Positions 1 to 7,822 of a DNA stretch of 16,854 nt are shown piece by piece; within the stretch, counting starts at the first letter, position 1, and each line of letters starts with the position of its first letter. The translations under genes and the position numbers were made by a program. The notes beneath the pieces are model-generated. The model worked only from the letters and a program-made list of their open reading frames with translations, was not told where the DNA came from and did not search any database. This DNA comes from JBCBDX01 sp039815825 (GTDB lineage Bacteria; Pseudomonadota; Alphaproteobacteria; Rhizobiales; Rhizobiaceae): assembly GCA_039815825.1 (NCBI GenBank), contig JBCBYO010000051.1, positions 1 to 16,854 of the forward strand, given 5' to 3'.

Positions 1-1070
1 TCGACTTAAGCCGTAAAATCGTTCTGATTGGTGGCACCACCTACGCTGGTGAGATGAAAAAATCCGTCTTCACCATGCTGAACTACCTGCTTCCAGGCAA
101 AGGCGTCATGGCTATGCATTGTTCAGCCAACGTCAGCCAATCCGGTGAGGCAGCGGTGTTTTTCGGCCTGTCTGGTACAGGCAAGACGACGCTATCCGCT
201 GATCCGGAACGGACGCTTATTGGCGATGATGAGCACGGTTGGGGTGAGAACGGTATCTTCAACTTTGAGGGCGGCTGCTACGCAAAAGCCATCAACTTGT
301 CAGCAGAAGCCGAGCCTGAAATTTTTGCAACTTCCAAGCGTTTTGGCACGGTGTTTGAAAACGTCGTTCTTGATGAGCAACGCCGACCAGACTTTAAAGA
401 CGGTTCGTTGACTGAAAACACGCGCATCGCTTACCCGCTTCATTTCATTCCAAATGCGTCTGACAATGGATTAGCCGGGCATCCCAAAAATATCATCATG
501 CTAACCGCCGATGCCTTTGGTGTCCTGCCCCCCTTGGCCAAACTCACACCGGCGCAGGCCATGTACCACTTCCTTTCCGGCTACACCGCAAAAGTGGCTG
601 GTACAGAAAAAGGTGTTACTGAGCCTGAAGCGACTTTCTCAACATGTTTTGGCGCACCATTTATGCCGCGCCGTCCCGCCGAATATGGCAACTTGCTGCG
701 TGATCTGATTGCCAAGCACCAGGTCAATTGCTGGCTCGTCAACACCGGTTGGACCGGCGGCGCTTACGGTACTGGAAATCGGATGCCAATTAAGGCCACC
801 CGTCGGTTGCTCGCAGCTGCGCTCGATGGTGAGCTTGATGACACACTGTTCCGTCTGGACACCAATTTCGGCTTTGAAGTGCCGATCGAGGTCAATGGCG
901 TCGATAGCCGCATTCTCGATCCACGTTCTACGTGGGCAGATCCGGCTGAGTATGACCAGCAAGCGGCCAAACTGGTGGCGATGTTTGCGGATAATTTTGC
1001 AAAATTTGCCGCCGATGTTGATGACGACGTCGCCGCTGCGTCCCAGACATTTTTACAGGCAGCTGAATAA
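1..1070 (+). CDS. pckA: Phosphoenolpyruvate carboxykinase (ATP), 5'-truncated by the window edge
   Basis: The enzyme converts oxaloacetate plus ATP to phosphoenolpyruvate, CO2 and ADP, the first committed step of gluconeogenesis in the cytosol. The open frame runs from base 3 without a stop, reading DLSRKIVLIGGTTYAGEMKK before the first ATG at 54. That stretch is the conserved core that precedes the P-loop in this family, so the ATG at 54 is internal and the real start lies upstream of the window. The P-loop GLSGTGKTTLSAD is at about 165-203, followed by GDDEHGWG, the second metal/nucleotide motif. ENTRIAYPLHFIPNA further on is also family-typical. About 355 residues are visible of a usual length near 535, and the C-terminus is complete. 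A strong terminator follows 21 bp after the stop. Identification is secure. Confidence 0.97.
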   Translation, partial: DLSRKIVLIGGTTYAGEMKKSVFTMLNYLLPGKGVMAMHCSANVSQSGEAAVFFGLSGTGKTTLSADPERTLIGDDEHGWGENGIFNFEGGCYAKAINLSAEAEPEIFATSKRFGTVFENVVLDEQRRPDFKDGSLTENTRIAYPLHFIPNASDNGLAGHPKNIIMLTADAFGVLPPLAKLTPAQAMYHFLSGYTAKVAGTEKGVTEPEATFSTCFGAPFMPRRPAEYGNLLRDLIAKHQVNCWLVNTGWTGGAYGTGNRMPIKATRRLLAAALDGELDDTLFRLDTNFGFEVPIEVNGVDSRILDPRSTWADPAEYDQQAAKLVAMFADNFAKFAADVDDDVAAASQTFLQAAE

Positions 1071-1090
1071 AAAGCCGGTTTTGCCGGTAG

Positions 1091-1119
1091 AAAAGCGCGG
1101 CACCGACCGCGCTTTTTTT
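1091..1119 (+). terminator. Rho-independent terminator of pckA
   Basis: A 9-bp perfect stem (AAAGCGCGG at 1092-1100 with CCGCGCTTT at 1107-1115) encloses a 6-base loop and runs into seven T residues (1113-1119). It lies 21 bp downstream of the pckA stop and separates pckA from the nitroreductase gene. Confidence 0.9.
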
Positions 1120-1147
1120 ACGTCTTACACAAGGCTATGGTGCTAAA

Positions 1148-1825
1148 ATGACTGCACCGCATATTCCCCTTTCGTTTGTTCATCGTAATGCGCATGAGAT
1201 GCTGCAGCGCGCAGCTGACTTTCGTGAACTCATGGTGTCTCGGCGCACGGTTCGAGACTTTGCCGACACTGCTGTGCCAAAAGCGGTTATTGAAAACGCG
1301 ATCGCAACGGCGCTTAGCGCGCCATCAGGTGCGAACCAGCAACCTTGGCACATCGTTGCGATCGACAGTGTCCTTGCGAAGGGAAAGATCCGGGAAGCAG
1401 CCGAGAAAGAAGAGCAGGCCTTCTATGCCGGACGGGCCGGTGATGAATGGCTTGATGCGCTCGCCCCGTTAGGCACCGACGCCAAAAAACCATTTCTGGC
1501 AGTTGCGCCTTGGTTGATCGTCATCTTTGCGCAGCGCTACGGTGTTGGCGATGATGGCACGCGTATCAAAAACTACTATGTCAACGAGTCCGTGGGCATC
1601 GCTAGCGGTTTGTTGATTGCCGCTTTGCATAATGCCGGTTTGGCGACCCTGACCCACACGCCATCACCGATGGGGTTTTTAACAGAAATATGCGGACGGC
1701 CCGAGAATGAAAAACCGGTTATGCTGCTTGTAACCGGGTATCCGGCCGAAAATGCCAAGGTTCCTGCGATCACCCGAAAGCCCATGGTCGAAACGGTCAC
1801 TTGGATCGACGACGATGAGCGTTGA
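1148..1825 (+). CDS. Nitroreductase-family flavoprotein, iodotyrosine deiodinase-like
   Basis: An FMN-dependent nitroreductase-fold protein of 225 residues. SRRTVRDF (residues 31-38) and APSGANQQPWH (58-68) are the phosphate- and isoalloxazine-binding segments of this fold. YYVNESVGIASG (143-154) and the GRPENEKP...GYP tail (183-199) complete it. The layout resembles iodotyrosine deiodinase (IYD) more than NfsA/NfsB. Glu89, Tyr93 and Lys114 sit with the same 4- and 21-residue spacings as the active-site lid residues of the Haliscomenobacter enzyme (E91, Y95, K116) and human IYD (E157, Y161, K182). A reductive dehalogenase of halotyrosines or related halophenols is therefore possible; a general nitro- or quinone reductase is the alternative. 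The ATG at 1148 has only a weak AAGG upstream, but the homologous part starts soon after it. The gene overlaps arfB by 11 bp at its 3' end. Confidence 0.88.
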   Translation: MTAPHIPLSFVHRNAHEMLQRAADFRELMVSRRTVRDFADTAVPKAVIENAIATALSAPSGANQQPWHIVAIDSVLAKGKIREAAEKEEQAFYAGRAGDEWLDALAPLGTDAKKPFLAVAPWLIVIFAQRYGVGDDGTRIKNYYVNESVGIASGLLIAALHNAGLATLTHTPSPMGFLTEICGRPENEKPVMLLVTGYPAENAKVPAITRKPMVETVTWIDDDER

Positions 1826-2255
1826 TGCCATACGACTTTCCAACGGGCGGGAGGTACCAAGCTGGGCGCTTTCCGAAGTCTTCATACACGCGTCCGGCCC
1901 CGGCGGGCAAAATGTCAACAAGGTCGAGACCGGCGTACAATTGCGGTTCAATGCAATTGCCGTTGATATCTTCACACAATCCCAAAGCGCGCGGTTAATC
2001 CGTTTGGCAGGAAAACGGGCGACGAAAGCCGGCGAAATTGTCATCGAATCGACCCGTCATCGAACGCGAGAGCGAAACCGGATCGATGCCCGTGATCGAT
2101 TGACCGAACTTTTGGAAAAGGCCATCGCACCGCCACCGCCGCCCCGGCGGAAAACAAAACCGACTAAGGGGTCAATCGAAAGGCGCCTAAAAGCAAAAGC
2201 CAACCGATCAGTAATCAAGAAGCTTCGACACAGTCCGCCAGACGGAGGCGAATAA
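1815..2255 (+). CDS. arfB: Alternative ribosome-rescue factor ArfB (peptidyl-tRNA hydrolase)
   Basis: ArfB (YaeJ) enters ribosomes stalled at the end of non-stop mRNA and hydrolyses the peptidyl-tRNA ester. The catalytic GGQ is at residues 30-32 within SGPGGQNVNKV. The C-terminal tail (about residues 105-146) is rich in Lys/Arg and contains RRKTKPTKGSIERRLKAKA, the segment that in E. coli ArfB threads into the empty mRNA channel. The length of 146 residues fits the family (about 140) and excludes the longer class I release factors. I chose the ATG at 1815 (MSVDAIRL) because the family N-terminus begins there. The frame is open back to 1752, but those extra codons only shadow the nitroreductase end. 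The start lies inside the preceding gene with no clear Shine-Dalgarno sequence, so expression is probably translationally coupled. Confidence 0.93.
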   Translation: MSVDAIRLSNGREVPSWALSEVFIHASGPGGQNVNKVETGVQLRFNAIAVDIFTQSQSARLIRLAGKRATKAGEIVIESTRHRTRERNRIDARDRLTELLEKAIAPPPPPRRKTKPTKGSIERRLKAKANRSVIKKLRHSPPDGGE

Positions 2256-2345
2256 CAGAAAATCCGAGAAGGGACTTGGTATTTGTCGCGCCATCGTTCA
2301 CACAAGCAGGCAGTTTTAGTGAAAACCTGGGATGGGAGATGCGAC

Positions 2346-2852
2346 ATGGGTTTTTTTGATTTTGTAAAAGACGCGGGCAAGCGGCTCGGTTTCGGTGGCG
2401 ATGATGAGGAAAACGCCAAAGAAGTGAAAGCAGAATTGGATTCCCATGATTTGGGGACCGAAGCGGTACAGGTTGAAATCAAAGGCGACACCGCGGTGCT
2501 TAAGGGCGCGGTTAAGGACCAATCGATTTTTGAAAAAGCGGTTGTTGCCGTCGGCAACACGCTCGGTATTTCCCGCGTAGAGGCCTCCGAATTGAAAATT
2601 GGCTTACCTGAAAACAAAATGACGCTTGATAACACGAGCATCAACGACATCATCGCGGCAGCTACGCCAGCCGATGAGCCGAAGTTCCACACCGTCGAAA
2701 AGGGTGACACCCTTTGGGCGATTTCGGAAAAAGCCTACGGCAATGGCTCAAAGTATGAAGCGATTTTTGAGGCAAACAAGCCGATGCTCACGCATCCAGA
2801 CAAGATCTATCCAGGTCAGGTGCTACGAATTCCAAACCTCGACACCGTTTGA
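2346..2852 (+). CDS. kbp: BON-like/LysM-domain protein, Kbp (YgaU) homologue
   Basis: A protein of 168 residues that matches E. coli Kbp/YgaU from end to end. It opens with MGFFDFVKDAGKRLG, then a BON-like domain (about residues 25-95), a short linker, and a C-terminal LysM domain (about 115-165). The LysM domain begins FHTVEKGDTLWAISEKAYG and ends IYPGQVLRIPN. E. coli Kbp is a cytoplasmic potassium-binding sensor that changes conformation when it binds K+. No signal peptide is visible here, consistent with a cytoplasmic location despite the LysM domain. The start at 2346 is set by GGGAG at 2334-2338, 7 bases upstream. An in-frame ATG-less extension to 2283 lacks support. The gene stands alone between arfB (90 bp upstream) and a terminator hairpin. 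Family assignment is firm; the potassium role is transferred from E. coli. Confidence 0.92.
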   Translation: MGFFDFVKDAGKRLGFGGDDEENAKEVKAELDSHDLGTEAVQVEIKGDTAVLKGAVKDQSIFEKAVVAVGNTLGISRVEASELKIGLPENKMTLDNTSINDIIAAATPADEPKFHTVEKGDTLWAISEKAYGNGSKYEAIFEANKPMLTHPDKIYPGQVLRIPNLDTV

Positions 2853-2866
2853 TTTTGATTATGGTT

Positions 2867-2895
2867 TGGCCGGTGAACAATCATCGGCCATATTT
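2867..2895 (+). terminator. Probable terminator downstream of kbp
   Basis: TGGCCGGTGA (2867-2876) pairs with TCATCGGCCA (2881-2890), giving a 10-bp stem with one G-T pair around the tetraloop ACAA. It is followed by TATTTC. The T-run is broken, so termination may be incomplete. It is 14 bp past the kbp stop. Confidence 0.65.
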
Positions 2896-2936
2896 CTCGC
2901 CAATTGCACCCAACCTCCTATTCAACAATTGTCCAT

Positions 2937-2964
2937 TTGGGACTAGGGAGCGTGCAGGTATAAG
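2937..2964 (+). promoter_or_regulatory. Candidate promoter for the NDUFA9-type gene
   Basis: TTGGGA (2937-2942) and TATAAG (2959-2964), spaced by 16 bp, resemble a sigma-70 type -35/-10 pair about 35 bp upstream of the ATG at 3000. The position downstream of the kbp terminator fits. This is pattern matching only. Confidence 0.35.
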
Positions 2965-2999
2965 CACGGCAGGCAATTGCCCATTGGAGCTGCAGTAAA

Positions 3000-3989
3000 A
3001 TGAATCAACCCAAGGTGATAACAGTTTTCGGTGGATCCGGTTTTCTCGGACGTCATGTAACGCGGGCGCTGGCAAAGCGCGGTTATCGGGTGCGTGCTGC
3101 TGTGCGCCGCCCAGATTTGGCTTTTCATTTGCAGCCGCTTGGCGATGTCGGCCAGATCACCGCCATTCAGGCAAATTTGCGCTACAAGGATTCAGTGGCG
3201 AAGGCCGTCGAAGGGGCGGACGCTGCCATCAATCTGGTGGGCATATTATTCGAAACCGGAAAACAAAAGTTCCGGGCCGTTCAAGAGCAAGGCGCGCGCA
3301 ATATTGCGGATGCCTGCGCTGCGGCGGGCATCCCATTGGTCCATGTTTCAGCGATCGGTGCCGATAGCGAAGGCGAGGCGGCCTATGCGCGCACAAAAGC
3401 TGCAGCGGAAAACTGGGTGCGCGACGCACTTGGCGATAAGGCCATTATCATGCGGCCATCGATTGTGTTTGGCCCGGAAGATGGCTTCTTTAACAAATTT
3501 GCAGCCATGGCACGTCTGTCGCCGGCCCTGCCGTTGATCGGTGGTGGTGAAACCAAATTCCAACCGGTTTATGTCGGCGATGTGGCTGAAGCTATTGCCA
3601 AGGCGATCGACGGTGATCTGCGCGGTGGCGCGACCTATGAGTTGGGTGGGCCTGAAGTGCTCACCTTCCGCCAATGTCTTGAGGAGATGTTGACGATCAT
3701 CGAACGTAAACGCCTGTTTGTGAATATCCCGTTTTGGGCGGCGTTTATACAAGGCCGGTTGGCGCAAATGCTACCCAACCCCATTTTGACTGAAGATCAG
3801 GTCAAGCTGTTGAAGAACGACAATATCGTTTCCGATGCAGCAAAGGCTAACGGTCTGACGCTTGAGGGTATCGGGATTAGTGGCAAAACCATTGAAGCCA
3901 TTTTGCCGACCTATCTTTGGCAGTTCCGCGAGCATGGCCAATACCGCAATGCGGCGCGCAGGGAAGCAGCGGCTAGAGAAGACGGCTAG
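3000..3989 (+). CDS. Complex I NDUFA9 subunit family protein (atypical SDR, NAD(P)-binding)
   Basis: A 329-residue extended/atypical short-chain dehydrogenase of the kind annotated in Alphaproteobacteria as complex I NDUFA9-type. The Rossmann motif GGSGFLGRHV (residues 11-20) gives the GxxGxxG nucleotide-binding loop. A basic VRAAVRRPD follows beta-2 and suggests NADP(H). VHVSAIGADSEGE (114-126) and Tyr129-x-x-x-Lys133 occupy the catalytic positions of the SDR fold. In mitochondria the homologue is a structural NADPH-binding accessory subunit of NADH:ubiquinone oxidoreductase. Bacterial members may instead be quinone- or lipid-linked reductases, so the complex I role is inferred from the family. 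The ATG at 3000 has GGAG at 2986-2989. The gene ends 13 bp from the convergent uppP stop. Confidence 0.88.
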   Translation: MNQPKVITVFGGSGFLGRHVTRALAKRGYRVRAAVRRPDLAFHLQPLGDVGQITAIQANLRYKDSVAKAVEGADAAINLVGILFETGKQKFRAVQEQGARNIADACAAAGIPLVHVSAIGADSEGEAAYARTKAAAENWVRDALGDKAIIMRPSIVFGPEDGFFNKFAAMARLSPALPLIGGGETKFQPVYVGDVAEAIAKAIDGDLRGGATYELGGPEVLTFRQCLEEMLTIIERKRLFVNIPFWAAFIQGRLAQMLPNPILTEDQVKLLKNDNIVSDAAKANGLTLEGIGISGKTIEAILPTYLWQFREHGQYRNAARREAAAREDG

Positions 3990-4002
3990 ACCTGCCTCTT
4001 CG

Positions 4003-4842
4003 TCAACCCATCAACCATAGACCCAAAAGACCGGCGCTACCAACAATGATGCGCCAGTAGGCGAACAGCGCAAATCCGTGTCGGGACACGTAGTCGAGTA
4101 AAAACCGAACGACGAAAAACGCGCTGAAGAAGGCGGTCACAAAGCCCGCCGCGATAATTTGGAAGTCGTTGATGGTGAGAATGTCGATGTTTTTATAAAG
4201 ATCAAAAGCAAACGCGCCCGCCATCGTCGGCATCGCCAAAAAGAACGAAAACTCGGCCGCTGAGCGCTTGTCAGTTCCCATTAGAAGGGCGCCCGCTATT
4301 GTTGCACCTGACCGCGACGTGCCTGGAACCATCGCGAGGCACTGACACAAGCCTATCTTGAAATAAAGAGACATCGGATAGGTGGTGATGTCATCATATT
4401 TCGGTTTTAGCGGCATCTTGTCGACCCAAAGCAGAATGAAGCCGCCGAGGATCAAGACGACGCAAATCAAAAGGGGCGTCTCAAACAAGACGGTTTTGAT
4501 GAAATCGTGGGCCAGAGCGCCAATCACGGCCGCTGGCAAAAAAGCCAGAAGAACACCAGCGACAAATCGCTGTGTTGCACGGTCGTTGGGCAAAGCGATC
4601 AGCATCTGCGTTAAGCGCGCGGCATAAACACTCAAGATAGCCAGAATGGCGCCCAACTGTATGAGAACCTCAAACGTGTTTCCTGTCGATTGAAAGCCGA
4701 GAAAATGGCCGGCCAGAAGCAAGTGCCCCGTGGACGAGACGGGAATAAACTCGGTCAGACCCTCCAGGATCCCCAATAGCGCAGCGCCAACAATTGTTTG
4801 GTCTTCCAAAGCGGCCCCCCGATTCGTTGGCGCTTCTAGCAT
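4003..4842 (-). CDS. uppP: Undecaprenyl-diphosphatase UppP (BacA)
   Basis: An integral inner-membrane enzyme that dephosphorylates undecaprenyl pyrophosphate to recycle the lipid carrier for peptidoglycan and other envelope polymers. Loss or overproduction changes bacitracin sensitivity. EGLTEFIPVSSTGH (residues 27-40) carries Glu27, Glu31 and Ser37, matching E. coli E17, E21 and S27 at identical spacing. PGTSRSGAT (173-181) supplies the phosphate-binding Arg177. About eight hydrophobic segments follow the usual pattern, and the 279 residues compare with 273 in E. coli. The start is uncertain. The ATG at 4842 is used because the frame's only longer option is a TTG at 4887 that adds 15 non-conserved residues and lacks a ribosome-binding site. 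The ATG has no strong Shine-Dalgarno sequence either. The gene is convergent with the NDUFA9-type gene and divergent from the ABC operon. Confidence 0.94.
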   Translation of the reverse strand: MLEAPTNRGAALEDQTIVGAALLGILEGLTEFIPVSSTGHLLLAGHFLGFQSTGNTFEVLIQLGAILAILSVYAARLTQMLIALPNDRATQRFVAGVLLAFLPAAVIGALAHDFIKTVLFETPLLICVVLILGGFILLWVDKMPLKPKYDDITTYPMSLYFKIGLCQCLAMVPGTSRSGATIAGALLMGTDKRSAAEFSFFLAMPTMAGAFAFDLYKNIDILTINDFQIIAAGFVTAFFSAFFVVRFLLDYVSRHGFALFAYWRIIVGSAGLLGLWLMG

Positions 4843-4948
4843 CGGAACAGACGCAACCAAAGCAGTGATACAATCAAATGACAGCAAAAATGTGCTCAGG
4901 CGGGAAAGGCAGCGCCCGACCTAAACCCCGTTAATGGGCCTGATGACT

Positions 4949-4977
4949 TTGACAAAACGCCGTCAGTGTTGAAGGTA
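4949..4977 (+). promoter_or_regulatory. Candidate promoter of the ABC transporter operon
   Basis: A consensus TTGACA (4949-4954) is followed after 17 bp by the weak -10 candidate AAGGTA (4972-4977). It sits about 35 bp upstream of the binding-protein start, in the divergent spacer with uppP. The -35 is convincing and the -10 is not. Confidence 0.4.
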
Positions 4978-5011
4978 GGGGTATCAAGATGCTGCAACCT
5001 GGGAGGTTTTT

Positions 5012-6646
5012 ATGGCATTTTTTAAACGCGACGGCTCTCCTATGCCGAAGCACGTTCTCGATATGGCCAAAAGTGTCGCTGAGGGCAAATTGGAGCGGCG
5101 GGAATTTCTCGCGCTTGCAACAACATTTGGTGCATCGACCGCCGTGGCATATTCCATGCTCGGCGCTGCAGCGCCAGCCAACGCAGCGAGCCACGGCAAT
5201 GTCGGCGGCGTTCTGCGCATTGCAATGGATGTCCGTGAACTAAAAGACCCGCGTACCTTCGACTGGTCCCAAATGGGCAATCTGGGCCGGCAGTTCCTCG
5301 AAGGACTGGTGAAATATACCAACGACTTCACATTTGAGGGCAAGCTGCTCGAAGGTTGGGAAATCTCTGACGACGCAACAGTCTACACGCTGAAAGTTCG
5401 TCCGGGTGTCACATGGAACAATGGCGATCCGTTTACAGCCGATGATGTGATCTACAACATCACGCGTTGGTGTGAGAAAGACGTTGAAGGCAACTCAATG
5501 GCTTCCCGTTTCGCGGTCATGGTTGATGATAGCACCGGCAAAGTTGCTGATGGCGTCATCGAAAAAGTCGATGACATGACAGTTCGCCTAAACCTGCCTG
5601 CACCCGATATCACGTTGATTGCGGGCATGGCCGACTATCCTGCGCTTTGCGTGCACCCATCCTACGGTGAAACCGGTGAATTGGCATCCAATCCGATCGG
5701 AACAGGTCCATTTGAACTGGAATCCTTCTCCGTTGGCGATCGCGCGGTTTACACACGCCGTGAAGGTTATTGGGGTGGCGACGCGCTGCTCGATGGCGTT
5801 GAGTTCATCGACTATGGCACCGACCAGTCTGCTCAAATTGCAGCATTTGAGGCCGGTGAAATTCAGGCCAACTATGAAGTAACCGGCGATTTCGTTGATA
5901 TTTTTGAAGGTCTTGGCCTTCAGAAAAACGAAGCTGTCACCGGCGCGACGGTTGTGGTTCGCACAAACGCGAACAGCGCGCCATATGACGACAAGCGTGT
6001 TCGTAACGCGCTTCAAATGGCGGTCGACAATAACGTCGTTCTTCAGCTGGGTATCGCCGGTCAGGGCCAAGTTGCGGAAAACCACCACGTGGCACCACTT
6101 CACCCTGAATATGCCGAGTTGCCGAAGAAAGAGCGCGACATCGAAGGCGCAGTTGCCCTGATGACCGAAGCTGGTCAGATGGACTTTGAACACGAGCTCA
6201 TCTCGATTGACGATGACTATCGCAAGAACACGACAGACGCCGTTGCAGCGCAGCTTCGCGAAGCTGGGTTCAAGGTAAAACGAACTGTTCTTCCTGGCTC
6301 AACATTCTGGAATGACTGGACGAAATATCCGTATTCATCCACCAACTGGAATGGTCGTCCGCTGGGTGTCCAGGTTCTCGCTTTGGCGTACCGTACTGGT
6401 GAGGCTTGGAACGAAACAGCGTTCGCCAACGAAGAGTTTGACGCAAAACTGACTGAAGCGTTGGGTATCGCGGACGCCGATAAGCGCCGCGAACTGATGG
6501 TCGATGTCCAGTCCATACTGCAGGACTCGGGCGTAATCATTCAGTCCTATTGGCGCTCGCTCTTCAACTTCAACAATGAAGAAGTTGTCGGCTATTACCA
6601 GCACCCAACCTATGAGTTGGATCTGGAGAAAGTATCTCTCGCCTAG
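5012..6646 (+). CDS. ABC transporter substrate-binding protein, family 5 (peptide/nickel type), Tat-exported
   Basis: A 544-residue periplasmic binding protein of the SBP_bac_5 group, which captures oligopeptides, nickel complexes, opines or other small solutes and delivers them to the permeases. The N-terminus has a twin-arginine signal: a 28-residue polar lead, then RREFLALATTFGAS (29-42), a hydrophobic stretch, and an AxA-type cleavage site near ANAA (56-59). Export of a folded protein is therefore expected. The mature part starts GGVLRIAMDV and contains VYTLKVRPGVTWNNGDP and FTADDVIYN, the typical lobe I signature, followed by NPIGTGPFELESF. The ATG at 5012 has a strong GGGAGG at 5001-5006. 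The gene is first of a three-gene unit with two permeases, separated from them by a terminator-like hairpin that probably keeps binding-protein expression higher. The ligand cannot be told from sequence. Confidence 0.94.
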   Translation: MAFFKRDGSPMPKHVLDMAKSVAEGKLERREFLALATTFGASTAVAYSMLGAAAPANAASHGNVGGVLRIAMDVRELKDPRTFDWSQMGNLGRQFLEGLVKYTNDFTFEGKLLEGWEISDDATVYTLKVRPGVTWNNGDPFTADDVIYNITRWCEKDVEGNSMASRFAVMVDDSTGKVADGVIEKVDDMTVRLNLPAPDITLIAGMADYPALCVHPSYGETGELASNPIGTGPFELESFSVGDRAVYTRREGYWGGDALLDGVEFIDYGTDQSAQIAAFEAGEIQANYEVTGDFVDIFEGLGLQKNEAVTGATVVVRTNANSAPYDDKRVRNALQMAVDNNVVLQLGIAGQGQVAENHHVAPLHPEYAELPKKERDIEGAVALMTEAGQMDFEHELISIDDDYRKNTTDAVAAQLREAGFKVKRTVLPGSTFWNDWTKYPYSSTNWNGRPLGVQVLALAYRTGEAWNETAFANEEFDAKLTEALGIADADKRRELMVDVQSILQDSGVIIQSYWRSLFNFNNEEVVGYYQHPTYELDLEKVSLA

Positions 6647-6664
6647 ACCGAGGGATCGAATATG

Positions 6665-6692
6665 TGGCTGGCCCGAAAGGCCAGCCATTTTT
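6665..6692 (+). terminator. Terminator/attenuator between binding protein and permeases
   Basis: TGGCTGGCC (6665-6673) and GGCCAGCCA (6679-6687) form a perfect 9-bp stem with loop CGAAA, followed by five T residues. It lies 18 bp after the binding-protein stop. Partial read-through would give the common high-binding-protein, low-permease ratio. It may also protect the 3' end of the upstream transcript. Confidence 0.85.
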
Positions 6693-6759
6693 CTAAGTAG
6701 ACCACTGTAAAGGTGGCGAAGTTGGGCGGGTGCGGAACCCGCAAATCGGGAGTGGGTTT

Positions 6760-7797
6760 GTGTTGAATTTTCTTGCGCGCCGTTTGGGCGTGATGATCCT
6801 AACCATGTTGGCGCTCACTATGGTGGTGTTTTTCCTGGTTAATCTGGAACCAAACCTTCGCAAGCTCTCCATTTCCCAAACCAATATGCGCGCCACAGAT
6901 GCGCAAATTGAAAGTTGGCTCGTCAGTAATGGTTATCGCCAGAATTTCTTTGTGCGTTATGGCCAATGGCTGGGCGTCGTAGAAAAGCAGCCAAACATCA
7001 ACCAAGAAACTGGCGAAGCCACACCCCGTTTTCGTTTTTGCGATGAACCCGCAGAAGCGCGCTATTCCGGTGTTTTGCAGGGCGATTTTGGATGTTCGAC
7101 ACGCTTTAAAGTGCCGGTTGCCGAACGACTGGGACCGGCCTTGGCCGCCACGGGTTGGCTGATGTTCTATGTCATGCTGGTCATGGTGCCGATGTCGCTG
7201 ATTATCGGGGTCGTTGCAGGCATGCGGGAAGGTTCGCGCACTGATCGTTCTCTGTCTGTGGCATCAATCGCCTCGACAGCCACGCCTGAATATGTGTCCG
7301 GCATTATCTTTACCGTGATCTTTGCATCCTGGCTTGGGTGGCTCAATGGTTCGGCCGCGTCGGCCACGCGCAGTGGCATTACGTTCTACAATTTCACCTT
7401 GCCGGTCATGACCATGGCGATCTACGGCATGGGCTATATTGCACGCATGACCCGGGCCTCGATGGCTGAGGTAATGACCGCCCAATATATCCGCACAGCA
7501 CGACTTAAAGGGCTGAATTTCTCCGGCGTTGTTCTCAAACATGCCTTGCGCAATGCATTGATCGCGCCGTTTACGGTTATCATGTTGCAATTCCCATGGC
7601 TCCTGACCGGTGTTGTGATTGTGGAAGCCATGTTCCGCTATCAAGGCTTTGGCTTCGTCCTCGTCGCGGCTGCAGAGAATAACGACATCGACCTGCTGCT
7701 CGCCTGTTCTCTCGTGTCGGTTGTTATCGTGTTGCTAACGCAGCTCTTATCCGACATCGGATACGCCTATTTGAACCCGCGTATCCGTGTCTCCTGA
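6760..7797 (+). CDS. ABC transporter permease, DppB/OppB type
   Basis: A 345-residue inner-membrane permease that forms half of the translocation channel for the upstream binding protein. The N-terminus MLNFLARRLGVMILTMLAL is the classic first helix of DppB-type proteins. A long periplasmic loop (about 30-125) follows, ending VLQGDFGCSTRFKVPVAERL. Several more helices come next, then the ATPase-contacting EAA loop, at about 232-266 (RASMAEVMTAQYIRTARLKG). The start is GTG at 6760, supported by GGGAG at 6748-6752, 7 bases upstream. A longer GTG start at 6730 would add 10 unlikely residues. The loop has two cysteines, at 94 and 112, that could form a periplasmic disulphide. The second permease follows after 25 bp. 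Confidence 0.92.
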   Translation: MLNFLARRLGVMILTMLALTMVVFFLVNLEPNLRKLSISQTNMRATDAQIESWLVSNGYRQNFFVRYGQWLGVVEKQPNINQETGEATPRFRFCDEPAEARYSGVLQGDFGCSTRFKVPVAERLGPALAATGWLMFYVMLVMVPMSLIIGVVAGMREGSRTDRSLSVASIASTATPEYVSGIIFTVIFASWLGWLNGSAASATRSGITFYNFTLPVMTMAIYGMGYIARMTRASMAEVMTAQYIRTARLKGLNFSGVVLKHALRNALIAPFTVIMLQFPWLLTGVVIVEAMFRYQGFGFVLVAAAENNDIDLLLACSLVSVVIVLLTQLLSDIGYAYLNPRIRVS

Positions 7798-7822
7798 TTG
7801 ATCAAACGGAAAGTCTTTACCT

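Noticed and set aside
54..1070. ATG at 54 as the start of pckA
   Set aside because: Family-conserved residues are encoded upstream of it in the same frame from base 3, so the gene is cut by the window edge.
4843..4887. Longer uppP starting at TTG 4887
   Set aside because: Adds 15 non-conserved residues with a rare start codon and no ribosome-binding site. It cannot be excluded outright.
5588..6193. 201-codon minus-strand reading frame inside the binding-protein gene
   Set aside because: Antisense to a clear SBP_bac_5 gene, no recognisable domain, and no promoter or ribosome-binding site.
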